Shown here one piece after another: positions 35,674 to 44,186 of a DNA stretch of 64,000 nucleotides. Made by a program: the position numbers and the translations under genes. Origin of the DNA: Deltaproteobacteria bacterium (GTDB lineage: Bacteria > Desulfobacterota > GWC2-55-46 > DRQE01); NCBI GenBank assembly GCA_015492245.1, contig WGFM01000021.1, forward strand, positions 62,001 to 126,000, given 5' to 3'. The notes beneath the pieces are model-generated. The model was given only the letters and a program-made list of their open reading frames with translations. It was not told where the DNA came from and searched no databases. The stretch's first letter is position 1, and each line of letters begins with the position of its first letter.

Positions 35674-36399
35674 ATGGCACGCAAGAAAAAACACGAGGAA
35701 CATGAAAACCACGAAAGATGGCTCGTCTCGTATGCAGATTTTATAACCCTCCTCTTTGCATTCTTCACCAGCATGTATGCCATATCCTCTGTCAACGAGG
35801 GAAAGTTCAGAATCTTAAGTGAGTCCCTTGCCATCGCATTCAGCCACTCCATGTATACGACAACAAAGCTCGAGGCAGGACCCACCGTTGTAAGGAAACA
35901 GAGGGCACAGCTTACAGAAAGATTCAAGAAGGCATTTACAGGAGACTACCAGAGACTGAAGATGCTACTGCATAAACTGGAGAAGACAAAGAAACTGACA
36001 CTCCTTCTTGAAGAGAGGGGAGTGGTGATAAGGATCTCAGAGAGTATAATGTTTCCACCTGCAAGTGCAGAAATAGTCGAAAAGGGATACCCCGTGATAG
36101 ATGAGATAGCTTCAGCACTCGATGGTATACCCAATACCATAAAGATAGAGGGACATACAGACAATGTGCCCATAAGCACCCCAAGGTATCCCACCAACTG
36201 GGACCTTTCCAGTGCAAGGGCCATCGCCATACTTAAGTATCTCGTAACAAAACACCACTTCGATCCAACAAGGCTCTTTGCAGTTGGCTACGGAGAGTTC
36301 AGACCAATAACATCAAACGATACGGTTTCAGGCAGGGCAAGAAACAGAAGGGTCGATATAGTGGTGCTAAACAGCAGTGGACTGGCCGAAGAGATATGA
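35674..36399 (+). CDS. motB: flagellar stator protein MotB
   Basis: A 241-residue protein: a basic cytoplasmic start, one membrane helix with the ion-carrying D22 (WLVSYADFITLLFAFF), and a C-terminal OmpA-like peptidoglycan-binding domain (IEGHTDNVPISTPRYPTNWDLS...RLFAVGYGEFRP). It anchors the stator to the wall. It lies 10 bases after motA and ends the chemotaxis/stator operon. Confidence 0.95.
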   Translation: MARKKKHEEHENHERWLVSYADFITLLFAFFTSMYAISSVNEGKFRILSESLAIAFSHSMYTTTKLEAGPTVVRKQRAQLTERFKKAFTGDYQRLKMLLHKLEKTKKLTLLLEERGVVIRISESIMFPPASAEIVEKGYPVIDEIASALDGIPNTIKIEGHTDNVPISTPRYPTNWDLSSARAIAILKYLVTKHHFDPTRLFAVGYGEFRPITSNDTVSGRARNRRVDIVVLNSSGLAEEI

Positions 36400-36403
36400 G
36401 TTC

Positions 36404-36431
36404 TAAAGTTACCCCAGGATTATGCTGATAA
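36404..36431 (+). promoter_or_regulatory. sigma28 promoter of the 36.5-37.2 kb gene pair
   Basis: TAAAGTTA-N12-GCTGATAA: TAAA, 16 bases, then a -10 box matching GCCGATAA at 7 of 8. It begins 4 bases after the motB stop, so the two small genes downstream have a late promoter of their own. Confidence 0.72.
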
Positions 36432-36525
36432 ATATATATAAGGCAAAGGCTACAGGGCTGAAAGAAAGATGGGGGTTGAGGAAGCAATCCAACCTCTGCT
36501 ATACTCTTAAAAGGGGGATGAAACG

Positions 36526-36714
36526 ATGGTTGACGGGCCCTTCAGGATAGACAACCATGAGATTATACCATCCATAGAGGGTATCCTGCCCACAGAGAAG
36601 GTGGACAGAAGAAACAGAGAACGCAGGGAAGAAAAGGACAGAAACAGGCACCAGGAAGACAGGGAAGAGAAAGAAGAGAAGAAGGAAGAACACAGGGTAG
36701 ATATACTCGCCTGA
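36526..36714 (+). CDS. small highly charged protein of unknown function
   Basis: A 62-residue protein. The first third is ordinary (MVDGPFRIDNHEIIPSIEG), and the rest is almost only Arg, Glu, Lys, Asp and His (residues 26-58), likely a helix or disordered. GGGGGAT lies at good distance before the ATG. I recognise no family. Position after a sigma28 promoter and before a membrane coiled-coil protein makes a late flagellar role plausible, but this is inference. It could also be non-coding. Confidence 0.5.
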   Translation: MVDGPFRIDNHEIIPSIEGILPTEKVDRRNRERREEKDRNRHQEDREEKEEKKEEHRVDILA

Positions 36715-36732
36715 AAGGAGTTGACCCCAAAG

Positions 36733-37155
36733 TTGGAACTGTGGATAGTTGTAGTAGTAGTGCTCAATATAGTCATAGTGGCTGTGCTCGTGTTTCTGAT
36801 CCTCAGGTTGAGACAACTGTCCACGGAAGATGCCCCCCAGGAGCTGGAAGGAGAACTCGAAAGGGTCAGACAACTTGTAGCCTTCTTCGAGGCAAAGGAG
36901 AAGGAAGTAAGAGAATCTCTGGAGAAGATAAGGGCCAACCAGTCCCGCCTCGACAATATACTGAACAACCTTGAAGAGGCAATAGAAAGACTGCGCCAGA
37001 CACCACAGACAGAGGACGACAAGGAACACCTCTACAGGCAGGCAAGAGACATGCTCAAAAGTGGCCTGCCGCAGGAAGAGGTGATGAAAAGGCTCAACCT
37101 CAGCAGAGGAGAGATAACCCTTATACTCACAGTAGAGAAGATGAGAAAAAATTGA
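36733..37155 (+). CDS. membrane-anchored coiled-coil protein, DUF6115-like
   Basis: About 140 residues: one N-terminal membrane helix (WIVVVVVLNIVIVAVLVFLIL), a coiled coil (about 35-90), and a C-terminal small helical domain like a helix-turn-helix (RDMLKSGLPQEEVMKRLNLSRGEITLILTVEKM span). Similar short proteins occur in flagellar clusters of other phyla under DUF6115, recalled from memory. No ATG exists; TTG 36733 lies 12 bases after AAAGGAG, while TTG 36721 directly touches that site. The true start is therefore unsure. Confidence 0.6.
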   Translation: MELWIVVVVVLNIVIVAVLVFLILRLRQLSTEDAPQELEGELERVRQLVAFFEAKEKEVRESLEKIRANQSRLDNILNNLEEAIERLRQTPQTEDDKEHLYRQARDMLKSGLPQEEVMKRLNLSRGEITLILTVEKMRKN

Positions 37156-37266
37156 CAGGAAAATCCTTCACCCCCGGAAGAATTGGCACCCCCCTGAGTA
37201 ATACCCCATCTCTGTAACATACCTTGAAATAAGGACTTTGTTCTTTACATCCCCTTTTCCGACAAG

Positions 37267-37282
37267 TGGCACAGGTATTGCA
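37267..37282 (+). promoter_or_regulatory. sigma54 promoter of the flgF-flgG-flgA-flgH-flgI-flgJ operon
   Basis: TGGCAC-N5-TTGCA with ten bases between GG and GC, a perfect match. The expected start near 37293 leaves a leader with AAGGAGG before the flgF ATG at 37326. Confidence 0.87.
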
Positions 37283-37325
37283 TCATAATTCAGGGCAGAA
37301 AGTTTCCTTTAAGGAGGCAGACCTC

Positions 37326-38015
37326 ATGGATGGTGGTATATATGTTCTGGTTACAGGTGCCAAGGCTCAACAGACCATACTTGATATGGCAGCCTCCAAC
37401 ATCGCCAACCTATCCACCCCTGGGTTCAAGAAGGATACTGGAAGATTCGAGGTCATATTCGATGACAGGATAAAGGCATTCGTGAGGGATAGAGATACGG
37501 GGTATATAGACCTCTCACAGGGTGCCCTGAGAAGGACAGAGAACCCCCTTGATGTTGCCATAGATGGTGAGGGGTTTTTTGTTGTCTCCACACCTGCCGG
37601 AACGAGGTATACAAGACATGGTGCCTTCACCATAGGTAAAGATGGTGTGTTGAGCACCGCAGATGGTTTCGAGGTGCTCGGTGAGGGTGGAAGGATAGTG
37701 CTATCAGGTGGAAGGCTCACCATAGATGGAGAGGGTAGTATACTGGAAGATGGGATCACCATAGACAGGCTCAAGGTAGTAAGCCTGCCGGAGGACGGAG
37801 AGATTGTAAGAGAAGGGCTTCTCTTCAGGAGCACCGCCGAGCCCTTGAAAGAGCGTCCTTCCATGGTGATAAGGCAGGGCTACATAGAGGAGTCCAATGT
37901 GGACCCTGTAAAGGAGATGGTCTCCATCATAGAGACCTACAGGAGATACGAGGGGCAGATGAAGTTGCTACAGGCAATGGACGAGGCAACGGGAAGGATT
38001 ATAAAAGAGGTATAG
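37326..38015 (+). CDS. flgF: flagellar rod protein FlgF
   Basis: A 229-residue rod protein: N-terminal motif (QTILDMAASNIANLSTPGFKKDTG), middle NPLDVAIDGEGFFVVSTPAGTRYTRHGAF stretch shared by FlgE/F/G, and C-terminal ESNVDPVKEMVSIIETYRRYEGQ. It builds the distal rod with FlgG. ATG 37326 is chosen because upstream in-frame starts lie at or before the sigma54 promoter and AAGGAGG precedes this ATG. It was named FlgF because the longer FlgG follows. Confidence 0.92.
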   Translation: MDGGIYVLVTGAKAQQTILDMAASNIANLSTPGFKKDTGRFEVIFDDRIKAFVRDRDTGYIDLSQGALRRTENPLDVAIDGEGFFVVSTPAGTRYTRHGAFTIGKDGVLSTADGFEVLGEGGRIVLSGGRLTIDGEGSILEDGITIDRLKVVSLPEDGEIVREGLLFRSTAEPLKERPSMVIRQGYIEESNVDPVKEMVSIIETYRRYEGQMKLLQAMDEATGRIIKEV

Positions 38016-38039
38016 TAAAGACAGAGGAGGTTACTGGAT

Positions 38040-38828
38040 ATGATAAGGTCTCTGTGGACAGCATCAACGGGTATGGAAGCCCAGCAGATGCGTATAGACA
38101 TGATAGCCCACAACCTTGCCAACATAAACACAGTGGGCTTCAAAAAGGCAAGGCTCAATTATCAGGACCTCATATACCAGGAGCTCAAGAGCTCCGGGGT
38201 CTCCACATCGCCATCGACCATACTTCCCTCAGGGCTTGAGATAGGACATGGGGTGAAGCCGGCCTCGACGCACAAGATCTTCAGCCAGGGCAACCTCCAG
38301 CAGACCCAGAACCCGCTGGACCTTGCCATAGATGGTGAGGGTTTCTTCCAGGTTACAAAGCCGGATGGCGAGATCGCCTACACCAGAAACGGCGAGTTCA
38401 AGGTGGACAATGAGGGAAGACTCGTTACAGCCGAAGGATATGTGCTGGAACCACAGATAACCATACCACAGGATGTCCTTACCACAACCATAAGTGTGGA
38501 TGGAATAGTCTCGGTTACACAGCCTGGTGTGTCCACACCCACCGAGGTTGGAAACATTGAGCTTGTAAGGTTTGTAAACCCCTCAGGGCTCAAGTCAACA
38601 GGGGGCAACCTTTATCTTCCCACACAGGCATCTGGAGACCCCCTTATCGTTACCCCTGGAACAGAGGGGGCAGGCACCATCGTGCAGGGCTTTCTCGAGA
38701 TGTCGAATGTTAATGTGGTCGAAGAGATGGTCAACATGATAGTGGCGCAAAGGGCCTATGAGCTTAACTCAAAGGCCATACAGACCACAGACGACATGCT
38801 CAGAACCATAAACAACATAAAGAGGTAG
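38040..38828 (+). CDS. flgG: flagellar distal rod protein FlgG
   Basis: A 262-residue rod protein with exactly the usual length. Features are MIRSLWTASTGMEAQQMRID at the start, the IAHNLANINTVGFKKAR motif, NPLDLAIDGEGFFQV, and the C-terminal NVNVVEEMVNMIVAQRAYELNSK. AGGAGG precedes the ATG. Confidence 0.97.
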   Translation: MIRSLWTASTGMEAQQMRIDMIAHNLANINTVGFKKARLNYQDLIYQELKSSGVSTSPSTILPSGLEIGHGVKPASTHKIFSQGNLQQTQNPLDLAIDGEGFFQVTKPDGEIAYTRNGEFKVDNEGRLVTAEGYVLEPQITIPQDVLTTTISVDGIVSVTQPGVSTPTEVGNIELVRFVNPSGLKSTGGNLYLPTQASGDPLIVTPGTEGAGTIVQGFLEMSNVNVVEEMVNMIVAQRAYELNSKAIQTTDDMLRTINNIKR

Positions 38829-38832
38829 TAGC

Positions 38833-39519
38833 ATGAAGAGGGCAATATCCATAGCCGTAGTGCTCCTTATCTTTCCTGCCCTGTCTGCCAGGGCAGCGGA
38901 GAATGATATAGCGCTTGCCATAAAGAACCACCTTAAAGAGAGGCTCAAGCACTATGGGACAGAAACGGTGGTGGACGAGATAGAGATGAAAGGTGATGTG
39001 AGTGGAATAGAGTATGACACTGTAAGGATAAAAAGCCCTGACGAGATGAGGCCAGGTGCAAGGATACCACTGTATGTAACCCTTGGAAAGAAGGGGCTCG
39101 TTGTGAAAAGACTGCGGGCAGCGGCAAGGGTGAGACTCTTCATGGATGTGGTTGTTGCAAAGAGAACCCTTAGGGTGAGAGATGTGATAGGGACACAGGA
39201 TATAACGGTGGAGAGAAGAGAGGTAAGGGGCATGAACACAAGGCTTGTGGGTTCTCCTGAAGAAGTGGTGGGCATGGTTGTAAGAAGGCCCATAACAGGT
39301 GGAAGACCCATAAAGAGGGACTACATAGGGCAGCCATCCGTGGTGAAGAGGGGAGATATTATCACAGTTGTTGCATCCAGTGGCGCCATAAGGATAAAGA
39401 CACGGGCAAAGGCCCTGGAGGACGGCCACCCCGGTGGATTCATAAACGCAAAGACATCGACAGGCAAGATACTCCACGGAAGACTCACCAGGGATGGCAG
39501 AATGATAGTTGTATTCTGA
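38833..39519 (+). CDS. flgA: P-ring assembly chaperone FlgA
   Basis: A 228-residue periplasmic protein with a signal peptide (cleavage after about residue 21, ALSARA) and a C-terminal SAF domain (VVVAKRTLRVRDVIGTQDITVERREV...VRRPITGGRPIKRDYIG). It helps FlgI form the P ring. It lies 4 bases after flgG and before flgH and flgI, the usual neighbours. Confidence 0.92.
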   Translation: MKRAISIAVVLLIFPALSARAAENDIALAIKNHLKERLKHYGTETVVDEIEMKGDVSGIEYDTVRIKSPDEMRPGARIPLYVTLGKKGLVVKRLRAAARVRLFMDVVVAKRTLRVRDVIGTQDITVERREVRGMNTRLVGSPEEVVGMVVRRPITGGRPIKRDYIGQPSVVKRGDIITVVASSGAIRIKTRAKALEDGHPGGFINAKTSTGKILHGRLTRDGRMIVVF

Positions 39520-39533
39520 AGGAGCATTGAGCC

Positions 39534-40223
39534 ATGAGGAAGACCATTCCGTTTATACTCTTGATGGTGGCAATATACCTTACAGGATGTGGTGGGCACA
39601 AGAGGATAGATGCATCGAGGATACCTGTAGACCACGAGAGGCCAGAGCGCACGGCAGGCTCTCTCTGGCCTGGGGAGACATCGCAGAACACCCTGTTAAG
39701 TGATTTCAGTGCAAGAAATGTAGGCGATACCCTCACAATCGTTGTCTCCGAGAAGACCAGTGCCACAAAAGAGGCGGTTACATCCACCTCGAGGGAATCC
39801 TCTACCGATGTGGGCATCAACAGGTTTCTGGGTATGCCCACAAGGTTCGGGATGAACAACTTCCTCAACCAGGGTAACCCCTTCAGCCCAGAGGTAGAGG
39901 AAGAATACAAGGCAGAGTTCGATGGTTCTGGCAAGACAAAGAGGGCTGGCACCCTGGATGCAACCATAACTGTCAGGGTTGTGGATGTGCTGCCAAATGG
40001 CAACCTCATAGTGGAAGGCAGGAAAGAGACGGTTGTAAACAAGGAGCAGCAATATTTCATACTGACAGGCATAGTGCGTCCCGTGGATATATCTCCTGAC
40101 AATACCATTCTATCCACACAGGTCTCGGACCTCAGGGTGGAGTACACAGGCAGGGGTGTAATATCTGACGAGCAGGGACCCGGCTGGATGAGGAGGATAC
40201 TCGACAATGTATGGCCGTTCTAA
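39534..40223 (+). CDS. flgH: flagellar L-ring lipoprotein FlgH
   Basis: A 229-residue outer membrane lipoprotein with lipobox LTGC (lipidated C19). Family stretches include SLWPGETSQNTLLSDFSARNVGDTLTIVVSEKTSA and NGNLIVEGRKETVVN...VRPVDISPDNTILS. Its presence shows an outer membrane. It overlaps flgI by 17 bases. Confidence 0.95.
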   Translation: MRKTIPFILLMVAIYLTGCGGHKRIDASRIPVDHERPERTAGSLWPGETSQNTLLSDFSARNVGDTLTIVVSEKTSATKEAVTSTSRESSTDVGINRFLGMPTRFGMNNFLNQGNPFSPEVEEEYKAEFDGSGKTKRAGTLDATITVRVVDVLPNGNLIVEGRKETVVNKEQQYFILTGIVRPVDISPDNTILSTQVSDLRVEYTGRGVISDEQGPGWMRRILDNVWPF

Positions 40224-41307
40224 AAGACTCCTTACAGTGGTGGCTTTTCTTCTTGCTGCCTCTGTGTGTGAAGGGGCAAGGATAAAGGAGATAGCCTTCA
40301 TAGAGGGCGCAAGGAAGAACTACCTTGTTGGCTATGGGCTCGTCGTGGGACTTGACGGGACTGGAGACAAAACAGGCTCTGTGCAGACCACAACCAGTAT
40401 CGCAAATATGCTCAAAAGGCTTGGTATCACGCTGGATCCCAACAGGTTGAGGCTTAAGAATACTGCAGCAGTAATGGTTACGGCGGAACTGCCGCCCTTT
40501 GTTGCCCCGGGTACAAGGATAGATGTGCTCGTCTCATCCATTGGAGACGCAAAGAGTCTGCAGGGTGGAACCCTCATAGCCACGCCTCTGAAGGGGCCAG
40601 ACGGAAAGGTTTACGCAGTGGCACAGGGGGCTGTCTCAATAGGTGGCTTCCTTGCCAGCGGAAAGGGGGCAAAGGTGGCAAAGAACCACCAGACAGCAGG
40701 CAGGATACCCAATGGCGCAATAGTCGAAAGAAGGGTGCCACTTGATCTCGCATCAGGTGGATGGCTCTCTCTCATATTGAAAGAGCCGGACTTTACCACC
40801 GCAAGGAGGATCGAAGATGCCATAAACAGGGCATTCGGCTCTACGGTGGCACAGGCACTCAACAGTGGAACCATAAGGCTCAGCGTGCCAGAAGAGCTTG
40901 CAACAAGGCCCGTTGAATTCATAGCCAGCATAGAGAGGCTCGTGGTTGAGGCAGACACCCCTTCAAAGGTGGTGATAAACGAGAAGACAGGCACCATAGT
41001 CATGGGCGAGAATGTCAGTATCTCAACGGTTGCAATATCACATGGAGACATAACCGTGGAGATAAGCACACAGTATCTCATATCACAGCCCACCCCCTTC
41101 TCAGAAGGAGAGACGGTGGTCCAGCCCCAGCAGGAGGTTACTGTTGAGGAAGAACAGACACGGCTTGTGCTGCTCCCTGAGAGTGTAACCCTTGGCGATG
41201 TGGTAAGGATGCTAAACCTTGTGGGGGTAACCCCAAGAGACCTTATAGCCATACTTCAGGCAATAAAGGCATCCGGAGCCCTTAAGGCAGAACTTGAGAT
41301 AATATGA
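40207..41307 (+). CDS. flgI: flagellar P-ring protein FlgI
   Basis: A 366-residue periplasmic ring protein with a signal peptide (SKRLLTVVAFLLAASVCEGA) and the conserved start IEGARKNYLVGYGLVVGLDGTGDKT. The length is standard. It overlaps flgH in a different frame, pointing to translational coupling. Confidence 0.96.
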   Translation: MYGRSKRLLTVVAFLLAASVCEGARIKEIAFIEGARKNYLVGYGLVVGLDGTGDKTGSVQTTTSIANMLKRLGITLDPNRLRLKNTAAVMVTAELPPFVAPGTRIDVLVSSIGDAKSLQGGTLIATPLKGPDGKVYAVAQGAVSIGGFLASGKGAKVAKNHQTAGRIPNGAIVERRVPLDLASGGWLSLILKEPDFTTARRIEDAINRAFGSTVAQALNSGTIRLSVPEELATRPVEFIASIERLVVEADTPSKVVINEKTGTIVMGENVSISTVAISHGDITVEISTQYLISQPTPFSEGETVVQPQQEVTVEEEQTRLVLLPESVTLGDVVRMLNLVGVTPRDLIAILQAIKASGALKAELEII

Positions 41308-41329
41308 ACAGAAGGGAAAGGATTCTATC

Positions 41330-41644
41330 ATGGATATAACGGCCATACAGCCAGACATAAAAGAGGAGCTTGCAAAAACAGAGAGGCTCGAGAAACTCAA
41401 AAAGGCCACAGAGGAGTTCGAGGCCCTGTTCATAAATGCGATGCTAAAGGCCATGCGCAATACAGTGATGGAGAGCAACATCTTTCCAGCCCAGGCAGGA
41501 AAGGATATGTATACATCCATGATGGATGAATACATGGCAAAAGAGATTGCCGGCTCAGGTGGTATGGGTATATCCCAGATGCTCTACAATGAGCTGTCGA
41601 AATACCTGGTAGAGGAGGCAAACACAGAGACACACAGAAAATAG
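41330..41644 (+). CDS. flgJ: rod-binding protein FlgJ, N-terminal domain only
   Basis: A 104-residue protein equal to the rod-capping half of FlgJ (KATEEFEALFINAMLKAMRNTV...MYTSMMDEYMAKEIAGSGGMGISQMLYNEL). The muramidase half found in enteric FlgJ is absent, as in many other phyla, and no separate wall hydrolase gene is seen in the window. It ends the sigma54-driven flgF operon. Confidence 0.9.
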   Translation: MDITAIQPDIKEELAKTERLEKLKKATEEFEALFINAMLKAMRNTVMESNIFPAQAGKDMYTSMMDEYMAKEIAGSGGMGISQMLYNELSKYLVEEANTETHRK

Positions 41645-41672
41645 AATGGCAGGAAAAGGGCTTCTGTTCGTT

Positions 41673-41700
41673 TAAAGATTTCTGTAGAATTAACCGATAG
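41673..41700 (+). promoter_or_regulatory. sigma28 promoter of the flgM-flgN-flgK-flgL operon
   Basis: TAAAGATT-N12-ACCGATAG: TAAA, 16 bases, then a -10 box close to GCCGATAA. Its -35 and -10 boxes are nearly identical to those before cheR. It lies 25 bases before the flgM start, with GAGGAGGTGA between. Confidence 0.8.
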
Positions 41701-41724
41701 GATAGAAAGAGGAGGTGAATAGCC

Positions 41725-42060
41725 ATGAAGATAAACGGACAGAAGCCCGGGGTGGGCACAGACTCAACGGTAGATAGAAACAAGAAGGTAGAAGGCCAGA
41801 GAAAGGGCACAGCAAGAGTCGGGGGAGGAGAGAAGACAGGGGGTTCACAATCGGTGAGTGTGGAACTCTCTGAGAAGGCAAAGGAACTCAACAAGATCAA
41901 GGGGCTTGTTGACAATGTGCCAGATGTAAGAGAGACCATGATAATAAGACTCAAAGCAGATATAGAGCAGGGCAACTACAGGGTGAATGCAGAGAAGGTG
42001 GCAGAAAGGATGATAGAAAGGGCCATCATAGACTCATTGAGGAGGGATGGTATCAAATAA
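41725..42060 (+). CDS. flgM: anti-sigma28 factor FlgM
   Basis: A 111-residue protein with a disordered, Gly/Lys-rich first half and the FlgM C-terminal sigma-binding helices (VSVELSEKAKELNKIKGLVDNVPDVRETMIIRLKADIEQGNYRVNAEKVAERMI span). It binds FliA until it is exported through the finished hook. Here it lies behind a sigma28 promoter, so FliA makes its own brake. Its TAA overlaps the flgN ATG. Confidence 0.92.
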   Translation: MKINGQKPGVGTDSTVDRNKKVEGQRKGTARVGGGEKTGGSQSVSVELSEKAKELNKIKGLVDNVPDVRETMIIRLKADIEQGNYRVNAEKVAERMIERAIIDSLRRDGIK

Positions 42061-42533
42061 TGAAGACCCTTATAGAGCACATAAACAGAGAGATAGAGGG
42101 ATACAAGCTCCTTATAGATATTCTCCATCTGGAGACCGAGGCCCTCAAGAAGAGAGACTTCAAACACATACTCGACATAGTGGCCCAGAAGGAGGCCGTC
42201 CTCTCAAGGATAGAGAAGATGGGAAGGATGCGTCGCAGCCTCATAGAGAGTGTGTCGAGGAGATATTCCCAACCGGCCTCCATACAGGCCCTGCTTAACC
42301 TTGACACACCAGAAAGGGATGCCCTGTACAAAAGTGTGAACATGCTTCGCACCCTGATAGAAAGCTCCATAGAGATAAACAGGGTTAACAGGCTTACAGC
42401 GAAGGCATCCATAGATAATATTCAGAAGATGCTGAATATCCTCAAGAACTTTATGCCCCACTCCACCTACAACAGCACCGGCATGACAGAGGAGATAGAA
42501 ATTCGTGGAACACAGCTACGAGAAGGTGTCTGA
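42060..42533 (+). CDS. flgN: FlgN-like flagellar export chaperone
   Basis: A 157-residue, helical coiled-coil protein (LIEHINREIEGYKLLIDILHLETEALKKRDFKHILDIVAQKEAVLSRIE span) that matches FlgN in size and layout. FlgN guards the hook-filament junction proteins FlgK and FlgL, which are encoded directly downstream. Its sequence family is weakly conserved, so the call relies partly on position. Confidence 0.82.
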   Translation: MKTLIEHINREIEGYKLLIDILHLETEALKKRDFKHILDIVAQKEAVLSRIEKMGRMRRSLIESVSRRYSQPASIQALLNLDTPERDALYKSVNMLRTLIESSIEINRVNRLTAKASIDNIQKMLNILKNFMPHSTYNSTGMTEEIEIRGTQLREGV

Positions 42534-42536
42534 ACC

Positions 42537-44168
42537 ATGGGTGATATAAACACCACATTTTCCATAATAAAGAACGCACTACTTGCAAACCAGAAGTCTG
42601 TAAGCGTTGTATCCCACAATATAGCAAACGCCAATACAGAGGGCTATACAAAACAACGCCCCGTGCTTGAGAACACCGGCCCTCTGGAGATGGGGGGGCT
42701 CTACTTTGGTTATGGTGTGGATGTAACCACCATAGAGAGGGTCTACGATGCATTCCTTACCATACAGGTGAGAGATGCCATCTCAGATGGCCAGTATTTT
42801 GGCACAAAGAGCGATGTTATTCGTGGAGTCGAAGGTATATTGAACGATATGGAGGGCGGTGGGCTCTCTGCAGTCATGGATGATTTCTTCAATGCCATAG
42901 AGGATGTATCTGTAAACCCGGCATCCTCACCAGAGAGGGTCTCGCTTCTTTCAAGGGCAGCCCTTCTCACAGATACTTTCAACAGCATGGACAGACGCAT
43001 AAGGGCCAATATGGACAATATCGACAAGGGTATCGAAGGGGCTGTGGCAGAGATAAATGACCTTGCAACCCGTATAAGAGATATTAACCTTAAGATAAGA
43101 TATTCATCGGCAGGAGGGGCTATACCGAATGATCTGCTCGATAAGAGAGACTATCTGCTGGATCAGCTGGCCGAACTTATCGACATAAAGACGAGCCTTA
43201 AGGAGACGGGAGAGCTCGATATATTCGTGGGCGGAGGTGTACCCATGGTTGTGGGAGACAGGGTGTTCGAGTTGAAGGCAGAATTCGAGCCCACAGGAGA
43301 GGTTGAGCTCCTGGTGGGTGATACCAGGATAGATGGGTTCGTAACAGGTGGCAGACTGAAGGGGCTTGTGGATGGAAGAGGGGTGGTCGAAGAAGGGCTC
43401 GAAAGGCTCAACCTTCTTGCGGCAACCCTCATAAAAGAGATAAACCTCCAGCATCGTGCAGGCTATGGGCTCGATGGTTCTACAGGAAATGACTTTTTCA
43501 GCCTTCCACCTGTAACGGTTGATTCCACAAATGTTACGGGTGGGGCAGGATTTGTGGGTGGAAGTGTGGTAGACCTTTCAGCAACCACACTGGACGATTA
43601 CGAGATAAGGTTTGTAGACTCCTCAACCTACAATGTGGTCAATATAACAGACAACGCCATTGTGGTATCTGGAGGCACCTACACATCGGGCTCGCCAATA
43701 GTGTTCGATGGCATAAGTGTAACCATCATGGATATATCCGGTGTGCCTGCAAGTGGGGACAGATTCCTGGTGAGTATTACCGAAGAGGCCGCCTCGAAGA
43801 TGAGTCTGGCCCTTACCGACCCTGACAAGTTTGCCGCAGCATCTTCGTCCACCACGCTGCCAGGCGACAACACCAATGCCCTTGTGCTGGCAGGACTTAG
43901 AGACCAGAAGCTCATAGATGGTGCCACACTCTCTGAATATCACAGTTCCACACTCTCGCAGCTTGGCACAGCATCGAAGGGTTCAGAGACAGCATACAGG
44001 GCACAGAATGTGGTTACAGAACAACTCAAGATGGAAAGGCAATCGGTCTCTGGAGTGTCTCTCGAAGAGGAGGCCATGCGGCTCATACAACTTCAAAGGG
44101 CCTTCGAGGCAGCAGCAAGGGTGATGAATGTGGCAGATGAGATGTTCGAGATACTGGTCAATCTGTGA
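42537..44168 (+). CDS. flgK: hook-filament junction protein FlgK (HAP1)
   Basis: A 543-residue protein: N-terminal motif (ALLANQKSVSVVSHNIANANTEGYTKQRP), FlgK middle (LLDKRDYLLDQLAELIDIKTS; VGGGVPMVVGDRVFEL) and the C-terminal helix (SGVSLEEEAMRLIQLQRAFEAAARVMNVADEMFEILVNL span). It is the first junction ring between hook and filament. Confidence 0.95.
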   Translation: MGDINTTFSIIKNALLANQKSVSVVSHNIANANTEGYTKQRPVLENTGPLEMGGLYFGYGVDVTTIERVYDAFLTIQVRDAISDGQYFGTKSDVIRGVEGILNDMEGGGLSAVMDDFFNAIEDVSVNPASSPERVSLLSRAALLTDTFNSMDRRIRANMDNIDKGIEGAVAEINDLATRIRDINLKIRYSSAGGAIPNDLLDKRDYLLDQLAELIDIKTSLKETGELDIFVGGGVPMVVGDRVFELKAEFEPTGEVELLVGDTRIDGFVTGGRLKGLVDGRGVVEEGLERLNLLAATLIKEINLQHRAGYGLDGSTGNDFFSLPPVTVDSTNVTGGAGFVGGSVVDLSATTLDDYEIRFVDSSTYNVVNITDNAIVVSGGTYTSGSPIVFDGISVTIMDISGVPASGDRFLVSITEEAASKMSLALTDPDKFAAASSSTTLPGDNTNALVLAGLRDQKLIDGATLSEYHSSTLSQLGTASKGSETAYRAQNVVTEQLKMERQSVSGVSLEEEAMRLIQLQRAFEAAARVMNVADEMFEILVNL

Positions 44169-44186
44169 ATGACAGGATAGCCGCCT

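Noticed and set aside
41646-41662. TGGCAGG pattern before flgM
   Set aside because: No TTGC follows at the needed distance. The sigma28 site at 41673 is a better explanation.
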